Assembly (NCBI GenBank): GCA_023381095.1
Contig: JAMCTO010000278.1
Span: 1 to 5,049 of the forward strand
Source of the DNA: Bacillota bacterium
GTDB lineage: Bacteria > Bacillota > Sulfobacillia > Sulfobacillales > Sulfobacillaceae
Direction: 5' to 3'
DNA: 5,049 nt
Shown here: piece after piece, positions 1-5,049 of the stretch
Numbering within the stretch: the first letter of the stretch is position 1
Layout: the number at the start of each line of letters is the position of its first letter
Program-made: the position numbers and the translations under genes
Notes under the pieces: model-generated
Seen by the model: only the letters and a program-made list of their open reading frames with translations
Database searches by the model: none
What the model was told of the DNA's origin: nothing

Positions 1-362
1 AAAATGCCGCTCATTACGGACGCTTGCCTGTGGTGGATGGCTTCGGTCAAGACGGCAAGCCCATTGTGACCAAGGAAACTCTTTCGGGAAGCCTTGCTGC
101 CAATGTTTTGGGTCGCATGGCCTGGCGTTATCACGGGCCGGAGCAAGGGCCTGTTCAAAGCGGGGATCTGCTGCTTTTAAGTCCTTTACAGGACAATGAC
201 CCGGCAAAGTGGGTTTTAGTCGGGTCGAATAAATTACCTACTGTTTTGCTTCGCATTGCATCGGGGTCCAATATCTGTTACATCCACCCTGATACCTATG
301 AACCAGCCAGTGCCGACTCTGAAAAATACCGCATTGTGCAGATTCTTCGCAATTTGTTTTAA
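1..362 (+). CDS. 3' end of a protein with a degenerate S24/LexA-like C-terminal domain (partial)
   Basis: The reading frame is open from the left edge (codons begin at base 3) and ends at TAA 360-362, so about 120 C-terminal residues are visible and the N-terminus lies outside. What is seen: a segment LPVVDGFGQDGKPI, then SGDLLLL (GD at 162-167), a beta-rich stretch with TVLLRI, then YIHPDTYEP and a final RIVQILRNLF. This order resembles the LexA/S24 fold: LPLVG...G.P, then GDLL.V, then TVKRL, then P.N....P, then a closing V.GVIRN-like strand. The family's catalytic Ser (in an SM motif before GDL) and Lys (in TVKR) are not there; the matching places hold HGPEQG and TVLLR. If the match is right, the protein would be a regulator that does not cleave itself, probably with an N-terminal DNA-binding domain outside the window. 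That is inference from pattern only. The TTG at 24 is probably internal. No clear terminator follows the gene. Confidence 0.6.
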   Translation, partial: NAAHYGRLPVVDGFGQDGKPIVTKETLSGSLAANVLGRMAWRYHGPEQGPVQSGDLLLLSPLQDNDPAKWVLVGSNKLPTVLLRIASGSNICYIHPDTYEPASADSEKYRIVQILRNLF

Positions 363-438
363 ATCAACACCCAAAACGGAAAATTACCACGTCGCTCCAC
401 CATCTCCAATCTGCGCCAGGGTCAAGTAACCAGTCTTA

Positions 439-447
439 TGTTACAAT
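439..447 (+). promoter_or_regulatory. candidate extended -10 promoter (upstream, P1)
   Basis: TG at 439-440, one base, then TACAAT at 442-447, which fits the extended -10 pattern TGnTATAAT with one mismatch. No good -35 hexamer is seen 16-18 bases upstream, which is tolerated by extended -10 promoters. A start near 454 would give a leader of about 105 bases before the zinc-ribbon gene. This is a pattern match only. Confidence 0.3.
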
Positions 448-514
448 GGTCTGCAAGTTCCGAGCTCAGCGCACGGGGGTTTATTGCCCTAAATTCCTTT
501 CGACGCAAGTGACA

Positions 515-523
515 TGTTATAGT
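515..523 (+). promoter_or_regulatory. candidate extended -10 promoter (proximal, P2)
   Basis: TG at 515-516, one base, then TATAGT at 518-523, an extended -10 element. The best -35 candidate is TTCCTT at 494-499 (18-base spacer), which is weak. Transcription would start near 530, about 30 bases before the ATG at 559, leaving room for the ribosome binding site. It is the better placed of the two candidates to drive the zinc-ribbon/PBP unit. Confidence 0.4.
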
Positions 524-558
524 AGCGTTGATAGAGGACAATAAAGGCGAGGGATGAG

Positions 559-1002
559 ATGGTGTATTGTCGTCATTGTGGCGATCAAATTCCGGTTGAC
601 AGTGTATTTTGTCCCAGTTGTGGTCACAACTTGCTGCTTGATACCGCTTCGGCTAATCCTTCTCCCGAAGGAGCTGCAGTGGTTCAACCCGCAAGAGAGC
701 AATCCACTAGAGGGAGAACGAACTGGACCGAAAAACTAAACCTATCGGGAATCCGGCGTTACATTGGGTCGATTTTTGGCATAATACGGTTTGAGTGGCT
801 AAAACGCCGGACTTCCCGATGGTCCGTATCCCAAGTGCTCATGGGTGCAAGTTTCGCATTTGCTCTTGTCGGATTTTTATGGAGCCTTTTGGGACATCAC
901 AACGGATTCTCGTGGATCGGTTTTGCAATTGTTCTTGGTCTTGGCGCAATATACACCAAAGGATCGACGAATCGCACAGATCCCCCAGACGTATCGGAAT
1001 AA
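559..1002 (+). CDS. zinc-ribbon membrane protein of unknown function
   Basis: The product is 147 residues and I recognise no named family beyond its domains. Residues 4-21 form a zinc ribbon: C4 and C7 (CRHC), then a 10-residue gap, then C18 and C21 (CPSCG). A polar linker follows (about 27-60). Residues about 92-112 and 117-133 are hydrophobic and probably form two membrane helices with a short HHNG turn, which would place both ends, including the zinc ribbon, on the same side, probably the cytoplasm. A basic patch (KRR, 82-84) just before the first helix fits the positive-inside rule. The ATG at 559 is preceded by GAGGG at 549-553, a suitable Shine-Dalgarno site, and lies directly before the first Cys. 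The stop is 28 bases before the PBP start, with no terminator between, so the two genes are probably cotranscribed. A helper or regulatory role for the neighbouring PBP is inferred from proximity and the matching zinc ribbon only. Confidence 0.85.
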   Translation: MVYCRHCGDQIPVDSVFCPSCGHNLLLDTASANPSPEGAAVVQPAREQSTRGRTNWTEKLNLSGIRRYIGSIFGIIRFEWLKRRTSRWSVSQVLMGASFAFALVGFLWSLLGHHNGFSWIGFAIVLGLGAIYTKGSTNRTDPPDVSE

Positions 1003-1011
1003 GTTGCAACG

Positions 1012-1021
1012 AAGGAGATGA
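1012..1021 (+). promoter_or_regulatory. ribosome binding site that fixes the GTG start of the PBP gene
   Basis: AAGGAGATGA at 1012-1021 matches the consensus AAGGAGGTGA at nine of ten positions. The last three bases include an in-frame TGA (1019-1021) relative to the PBP frame, so no start further upstream is possible. The only start codon between that stop and the first zinc-ribbon Cys is GTG at 1031, nine bases after the site. Confidence 0.8.
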
Positions 1022-1030
1022 CACAATAGC

Positions 1031-3631
1031 GTGCGTTGCCCAAAATGTGGACAGGAGAATGCGGCCGGTTCGGCGTTTTGTCGATTTTGCGGACGAAAAT
1101 TGCCTGGTTCTGCAAAAAAGCGCCGCAAGTTAGGGATTCCGAATACGACGTCCTCGTCCGGCACAGCAAAGAACAAAAGCAGCAGCGATAAGAAAAAAAC
1201 CGCTACAGGACGACGAAAAATACGGTGGGGCCGGGTCATTCTTTTAGGAGTGACTGGCTTCTTGGTCAGCGGGTTTGGATACAGCGGTTATGTTGCCTAT
1301 AAGGCTTTTCGGTCGTTGCCGCCTATCCAGTCTATTGTGTCTGCCCAATCACAAGGTCAAGATTCGGTGATTTATGACCGTTTTGGTCAACCCGTAGCCA
1401 GGCTTCACGGAACCACTAATCGTGTTGATGTGCCGATCTCGCAAATCTCGCCCAATATGCAACATGCCATCGTTGCCATTGAAGATCACAGTTTCTATAC
1501 CAACCCCGGATTTGATCTTACTGCTATTATTAGGGCGGCTCTTGTGGACATTGTTCACCTGGCCCCGGTCCAGGGAGCCAGTACGATAACCGAACAATTG
1601 GCCAAAGACATGTATTTGAGCGAACAAAAGACCATGGTCCGAAAAGCCCGGGAATTTCTCATCGGCTTGGAACTGGCACACACCTATTCCAAGCAACAAA
1701 TCCTGGATATGTACCTGAATCAGGTCTATTTAGGCGATGGAGCCAGCGGAGTGTATTCGGCAGCCAAAGCATACTTTAATGAAAAGCCCTCTCAGCTCAC
1801 CCTGCCCCAATCTGCCATGTTGGCGGGCTTGCCGCAGGCACCTTCTCTTTACGACCCCTTGGTAAACTTTAAATTGGCGAAACAGCGCCAGCTCTTGGTT
1901 CTCGGGGCTATGGCTAAATACGGCTACATTAGCAAAGCTCAAGCCCAAGCCGCATATAAGGCGCCGCTAAATTTGCATCCCGTAGCTGTCGACGCCGCCA
2001 ATAGCCAGATGTATCCCTATCCTTGGTATGTAGACCATGTGATTCGGGTGCTCTATCAGAAAGGATTTACGGGAACTCAAATTTTTGACGGCGGATTAAA
2101 AATTTACACAGCCTTGGATCCCAAGATTTATAACATTGCCCAAAACGCCGTTGACAGCAATATGAATTACAATTTCGGCGTCTCTCACTCACCGAATCCC
2201 ACATACCAGGCCGCGGCCGTCGTCGAAGATCCTCACAACGGCTATATCTTAGCCGCTATCGGCGGAAGAAAATTCAGCCAACCGTTTCAGGAGGATTTCG
2301 CTACCAATACGAATGTGAAGCGATCGACAGGATCGTCCATAAAACCGTTATTGGAGTATACACCGGCTATCGCCAAAGGCTACACCCAAATGTCCGTTCT
2401 TCAGGACGTGCCCATTTTCAAGGTCAACGGGCAGTGGTGGCCGCATAACGACAACCATGTATATCGCGGTTATATGGACCTGCGTGATGCCTTGGCCATT
2501 TCCGATAACGATGTCGCCGTGCACTTGTTACATGACATCGGCTTAAACTACGGATACAATTTTGCCAAAAATAAATTTGGCTTGCCATTGACTCAAGCAG
2601 ATTTGCATGCGGGACTGGGAATAGCCATTGGTGGGTTGCCGCAAGGCTTCAACGTATACCAAATGACCCAGGCTTATTCCACATTTCCCAATAATGGTGT
2701 GCGCATGAACCCTATCTGGGTGACGAAGGTTGTTAACGGCAACGGGGCCGTCGTCTTCCAAGATACGCCCCACGGCACCACGGAGTTTAGTCCTCAAGTG
2801 GCCTATATCATGGATAAGATGATGGAACGTGTCTTGGATCCCAATGCGATTCCGTCCATCGGACCCGGATCCTATTCCACGGGTTATCAACTGGGTATCG
2901 GACGTCCTGCTGCCGGTAAGACAGGAACCAACAACGGTGAAGCCGACGCTTGGTTTATGGGCTACACCCCGCAACTTATGGTCGGAGTCTGGGAAGGTAA
3001 CCGCAAGGGTGAATATCCTCAGCCCTCCACCCCTAATGGCCCAGCCTACGGAGATGTCGCGGCAGGACCCATTTGGAAGCAGATCATGCAACAGACTAAT
3101 CAGGCGGAACATCTTCCCGTCGAACATTTCCCTCGTCCCAATAATATGGTTTACGTGCCCAACGTCAGCATTACCTCGGGAAAAATCGCCAGTCGCTATG
3201 CTCCGTCTTCAGATGTACAGGGCGCCTGGTTTATTAAAGGAACTCAACCGACAACTATCGGCAACTCCCATTACCCGGTAAAGGTGGTAGCATCCCACCC
3301 GAACGAGAGGTGGCAACCAGGTTGCGGACCTTACGTCACGACCCCGTTCTTGCGCCAAGAATCGGATTGGCACTCTGGCGTGCCCATTCCTTGGGACTCT
3401 AAATTCTGGGCGCCTACACAAACGTGCACTCCAAACTTCCAACCGTCACCATCTTCGTCTCCGTCTTCATCCTCATCGACATCACCATCCTTTTCGCCGT
3501 CGACATCACCATCGTCGTCGCCATCAACATCCCCATCAACGTCACCGTCTGCCGGTGCTGTCACGACTTCACCCACCAGCCAATCGTCTAAGCCATCGCC
3601 GTCAAATTCCTCACCGTCCGGTTCAAACTAA
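1031..3631 (+). CDS. class A penicillin-binding protein (PBP1A-type) with an N-terminal zinc ribbon
   Basis: This 866-residue bifunctional peptidoglycan synthase would polymerise lipid II and cross-link the stem peptides outside the cytoplasmic membrane. Domains in order: zinc ribbon 3-20 (C3, C6, C17, C20); basic Ser/Lys linker 27-67; membrane anchor about 68-90; GT51 glycosyltransferase about 110-315 with E151-D152 in EDHSFY, GASTITEQL at 182-190, RKARE at 204-208 and ILDMYLNQVYLG at 224-235; transpeptidase about 395-690 with S435-SI-K438 (SxxK), S491-D-N493 (SxN) and K630-T-G-T (KTG). All three transpeptidase motifs are intact. A segment ending in WFIKGTQPT (733-741) is typical of the region after the transpeptidase in PBP1A proteins. 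The C-terminus is a Ser/Pro/Thr-rich tail (805-866). GTG is the only possible start, as an in-frame TGA lies just upstream. It is longer than many family members because of the added ribbon and tail. The gene follows the zinc-ribbon membrane protein by 28 bases and ends before a terminator. The symbol pbpA/ponA is not assigned because naming varies by lineage. Confidence 0.95.
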   Translation: MRCPKCGQENAAGSAFCRFCGRKLPGSAKKRRKLGIPNTTSSSGTAKNKSSSDKKKTATGRRKIRWGRVILLGVTGFLVSGFGYSGYVAYKAFRSLPPIQSIVSAQSQGQDSVIYDRFGQPVARLHGTTNRVDVPISQISPNMQHAIVAIEDHSFYTNPGFDLTAIIRAALVDIVHLAPVQGASTITEQLAKDMYLSEQKTMVRKAREFLIGLELAHTYSKQQILDMYLNQVYLGDGASGVYSAAKAYFNEKPSQLTLPQSAMLAGLPQAPSLYDPLVNFKLAKQRQLLVLGAMAKYGYISKAQAQAAYKAPLNLHPVAVDAANSQMYPYPWYVDHVIRVLYQKGFTGTQIFDGGLKIYTALDPKIYNIAQNAVDSNMNYNFGVSHSPNPTYQAAAVVEDPHNGYILAAIGGRKFSQPFQEDFATNTNVKRSTGSSIKPLLEYTPAIAKGYTQMSVLQDVPIFKVNGQWWPHNDNHVYRGYMDLRDALAISDNDVAVHLLHDIGLNYGYNFAKNKFGLPLTQADLHAGLGIAIGGLPQGFNVYQMTQAYSTFPNNGVRMNPIWVTKVVNGNGAVVFQDTPHGTTEFSPQVAYIMDKMMERVLDPNAIPSIGPGSYSTGYQLGIGRPAAGKTGTNNGEADAWFMGYTPQLMVGVWEGNRKGEYPQPSTPNGPAYGDVAAGPIWKQIMQQTNQAEHLPVEHFPRPNNMVYVPNVSITSGKIASRYAPSSDVQGAWFIKGTQPTTIGNSHYPVKVVASHPNERWQPGCGPYVTTPFLRQESDWHSGVPIPWDSKFWAPTQTCTPNFQPSPSSSPSSSSSTSPSFSPSTSPSSSPSTSPSTSPSAGAVTTSPTSQSSKPSPSNSSPSGSN
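3443..3628 (+). repeat. low-complexity Ser/Pro/Thr coding tract (PBP C-terminal tail)
   Basis: The last 62 codons of the PBP gene encode 32 Ser, 13 Pro and 7 Thr, with irregular repeats of the unit PSTS and SPS. At DNA level it is a degenerate run of TCN/CCN/ACN triplets such as CCATCAACA and CCGTCGACATCA, so it is prone to slippage. The tail would be extracellular and probably extended, perhaps a wall-spanning or glycosylated stalk. That role is inferred from composition only. Confidence 0.85.
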
Positions 3632-3657
3632 GCCCCTTGCATTTCCAGCCAAAGAAA

Positions 3658-3690
3658 AGAAAGACGACAGCAATTTTTCGTCGTCTTTCT
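3658..3690. terminator. bidirectional rho-independent terminator between convergent genes
   Basis: The arm AGAAAGACGAC (3658-3668) pairs perfectly with GTCGTCTTTCT (3680-3690), giving an 11-bp stem with an 11-base loop. On the plus strand CTTTA follows the T-rich 3' arm; on the minus strand the stem is followed by TTTCTTTGG, which is the stronger T-tract. The hairpin lies 27 bases after the PBP stop and 22 bases beyond the rnc stop, so one structure can end transcripts from both sides. Confidence 0.85.
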
Positions 3691-3711
3691 CTTTAGGGAC
3701 AGCGCCCAACG

Positions 3712-4431
3712 TCACTCTTCCTCAGAAGGTGAGGGTGAAGAAGACTGTGGCCCTAATTCCATTTGGCCCATGAATTGCTTCAGTGCGAGTCGCGCGCTTT
3801 GCTGTTCCGCTTCTTTTTTGCTATGACCGATGGCGCGGCTTACGGGAACCCCTCCAACCGACACCTCAACCTCAAAGCTTTTCGCATGATCAGGTCCATA
3901 AGATCCCACGACTTCATAAGTGGCTTCTTCTCCCCGTCGTCGTAACCATTCGTTCAAAGCGGTCTTGTGATCCCGTCCGGTTTCGCGTTGCTCCACACTA
4001 ATTAGAGCAAAGTTTAATACGTCCAAAATAAACCGGCGAGCCTGTGCGAGACCACTGTCCAAGTAAATAGCTCCGATAATCGCTTCCATCGCATCGGCCA
4101 ATAGAGAATGTTTGGAACGCCCACCACTGCGTTCTTCTCCTCGACCCAGTCTTAACAACTCTCCCACGTGCAGATTATAAGCCGCCTCTGCCAAAGTCGC
4201 TTCACACACGATGGCTGCCCTTCCTTGGCTCAATTGACCTTCAGTCCATTGATTGTTGTGGGCGTAGAGCCATTCAGTCACCACGAGTTGCAATACGGAA
4301 TCGCCCAAAAATTCCAGTCGTTCATTGTGAGCCTCTCTACGAAATCCTTCGTTGGCGTACGATGAATGTGTTAAGGCTTGTTTGAGAAGATTCTGATCAT
4401 TTATCCACTGTTCCAAATCATTGCGACTCAT
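3712..4431 (-). CDS. rnc: ribonuclease III
   Basis: The product is 239 residues, a normal length for bacterial RNase III, which cuts double-stranded RNA in rRNA maturation and mRNA turnover, acting as a dimer in the cytoplasm. The endonuclease domain (about 5-145) carries the signature NERLEFLGD at 36-44, with metal-binding E40 and D44, and LADAMEAIIGAIYLD at 111-125 with D113 and E116; all four acidic catalytic residues are present. The double-stranded RNA-binding domain (about 154-223) begins DHKTALNEWL and ends with SKKEAEQQSARLALKQF-like sequence. A short Ser/Pro-rich, acidic tail follows (229-239). The ATG at 4431-4429 overlaps the fabF stop in an ATGA, and GGGAG lies 8 bases before it inside the last fabF codons, so translation is probably coupled. 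The gene is the last before the shared terminator. In many Firmicutes rnc is followed by smc and ftsY; here neither is next. Confidence 0.97.
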   Translation of the reverse strand: MSRNDLEQWINDQNLLKQALTHSSYANEGFRREAHNERLEFLGDSVLQLVVTEWLYAHNNQWTEGQLSQGRAAIVCEATLAEAAYNLHVGELLRLGRGEERSGGRSKHSLLADAMEAIIGAIYLDSGLAQARRFILDVLNFALISVEQRETGRDHKTALNEWLRRRGEEATYEVVGSYGPDHAKSFEVEVSVGGVPVSRAIGHSKKEAEQQSARLALKQFMGQMELGPQSSSPSPSEEE

Positions 4432-5049
4432 GGAATATACTCCCGGGCAATCAGGGACGCATTTTGCCCTCCAAAACCAAAAGCATTGGACATGACGACC
4501 CGCACTCTGCGATTTTGTGGCCGATTCGGCACATAATTCAAATCACAGTCAGGACTGGCATGATCCAGATTTACCGTGGGGGGAACTTGCTGCCGCATAA
4601 TGGCCATGACAGAGGCAATCATTTCGACTGCCCCGGCCGCGCCCAATAAGTGACCTGTGGAGGACTTCGTCGATGATACCGCCAATTGGTAAGCGTGATC
4701 CCCAAACACATTCTTTATGGCTAAAGTTTCTGCCAAATCTCCTTTCATCGTCGAAGTACCGTGGGCATTGATATAATCCACCTCATGAGGATCGAGGCCG
4801 GCATCCGCCAGCGCCCGATACATCGACTGGATCGCGCCCCGTCCTTCAGGATGAGGTTCTACAACATGATACGCATCGGCCGATCGCCCATAACCGACGA
4901 GTTCTGCATAAATCCGGGCTCGTCGGTTTTGAGCAAAGCTCAGGGATTCTAAAACCAAGAATCCCGCGCCCTCACCCATCACAAATCCGTCACGGTCCCG
5001 GTCAAAAGGTCTACTGGCATGATGCGGATCATCATTGCGTGTAGACATC
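4428..5049 (-). CDS. fabF: beta-ketoacyl-ACP synthase II, C-terminal half (partial)
   Basis: The gene runs off the right edge; 206 residues from an internal Met to the stop (TGA at 4430-4428) are visible, roughly half of a usual FabF of about 410. The enzyme condenses malonyl-ACP with acyl-ACP to elongate fatty acids in the cytoplasm. Counting from that Met, the visible part starts with the family stretch STRNDDP, then RPFDRDRDGFVMGEGAG (13-29), the catalytic His in INAHGTST (H96), the Lys in SSTKSSTGHLLGAAGA (K128) with the second catalytic His (H133), PPTVNL (156-161), and the gatekeeper-loop motif NAFGFGGQN (188-196). The active-site Cys lies upstream, outside the window. No break is seen. 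It overlaps rnc by ATGA, the standard fabF-rnc order. FabB or another KAS I/II homologue is less likely given this context. Confidence 0.95.
   Translation of the reverse strand, partial: MSTRNDDPHHASRPFDRDRDGFVMGEGAGFLVLESLSFAQNRRARIYAELVGYGRSADAYHVVEPHPEGRGAIQSMYRALADAGLDPHEVDYINAHGTSTMKGDLAETLAIKNVFGDHAYQLAVSSTKSSTGHLLGAAGAVEMIASVMAIMRQQVPPTVNLDHASPDCDLNYVPNRPQNRRVRVVMSNAFGFGGQNASLIAREYIP
4441..4445 (-). promoter_or_regulatory. rnc ribosome binding site inside the end of fabF
   Basis: On the minus strand GGGAG is read from about 4445 to 4441, 9 bases or so before the rnc ATG, within the codons for the last residues of FabF (REYIP). Together with the ATGA stop/start overlap it indicates that rnc translation depends on, or is helped by, ribosomes finishing fabF. 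Confidence 0.6.

Noticed and set aside
363..558. Possible riboswitch or small RNA in the intergenic stretch.
   Set aside because: No conserved stem, strong hairpin or known riboswitch core is visible; only short pairings such as the GAGCTC palindrome at 461-466. Beyond the two promoter candidates I see nothing supportable.
554..739. Alternative ATG five bases before the zinc-ribbon gene start, in another frame.
   Set aside because: It encodes a short hydrophobic frame without the cysteine pattern; the 559 frame carries a clear zinc ribbon and membrane helices.
877..1239. Minus-strand open frame of 120 residues across the junction of the zinc-ribbon and PBP genes.
   Set aside because: It is antisense to two well-supported genes and has no family features.
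2543..3127. Minus-strand open frame of 194 residues opposite the transpeptidase domain.
   Set aside because: It lies wholly antisense to conserved PBP motifs, shows no recognisable domain, and no suitable promoter or ribosome binding site was seen.
3331..3576. Minus-strand open frame coding for an Asp/Gly/Val repeat protein, looking like a calcium-binding repeat.
   Set aside because: It is the mirror of the Ser/Pro/Thr codon tract at the PBP C-terminus; TCN/CCN/ACN triplets read backwards give GAY/GGN/GTN. No ribosome binding site or independent support.

Overview
The window looks like a low- to mid-GC Firmicutes-type chromosome segment. This is inferred from three things: strong AAGGAG-like ribosome binding sites, the fabF-rnc gene pair, and a class A penicillin-binding protein (PBP) of Gram-positive layout with a long Ser/Pro/Thr tail. 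Base composition appears close to 50% by eye. A Sulfobacillus-like or related thermoacidophilic lineage is plausible, but no marker in the window proves it.

Layout, left to right. (1) Positions 1-362, plus strand: the 3' end of a gene whose product resembles the C-terminal S24/LexA-type domain but lacks the catalytic Ser and Lys. (2) Positions 363-558: a 196-base intergenic stretch with two extended -10 promoter candidates. (3) Positions 559-1002 and 1031-3631, plus strand: a two-gene unit. The first gene encodes a small membrane protein with an N-terminal zinc ribbon. The second encodes a bifunctional class A PBP (GT51 glycosyltransferase plus transpeptidase) that also starts with a zinc ribbon, on the cytoplasmic side of its membrane anchor. 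(4) Positions 3658-3690: a strong hairpin that can terminate transcription in both directions. (5) Positions 4431-3712, minus strand: rnc (ribonuclease III). (6) Positions 5049-4428, minus strand: the 3' part of fabF (beta-ketoacyl-ACP synthase II), whose stop codon overlaps the rnc start codon in an ATGA.

The two halves converge on the shared terminator. The left half is a cell-wall synthesis unit. The right half is the end of a fatty-acid synthesis/RNA-processing operon read towards it. The most unusual point is that two neighbouring genes both begin with the same style of zinc ribbon (CxxC, 10 residues, CxxCG), one of them fused to a peptidoglycan synthase. This suggests that the small membrane protein and the PBP work together or share a cytoplasmic regulator. 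I found no CRISPR array, tRNA, rRNA, insertion sequence or defence system.
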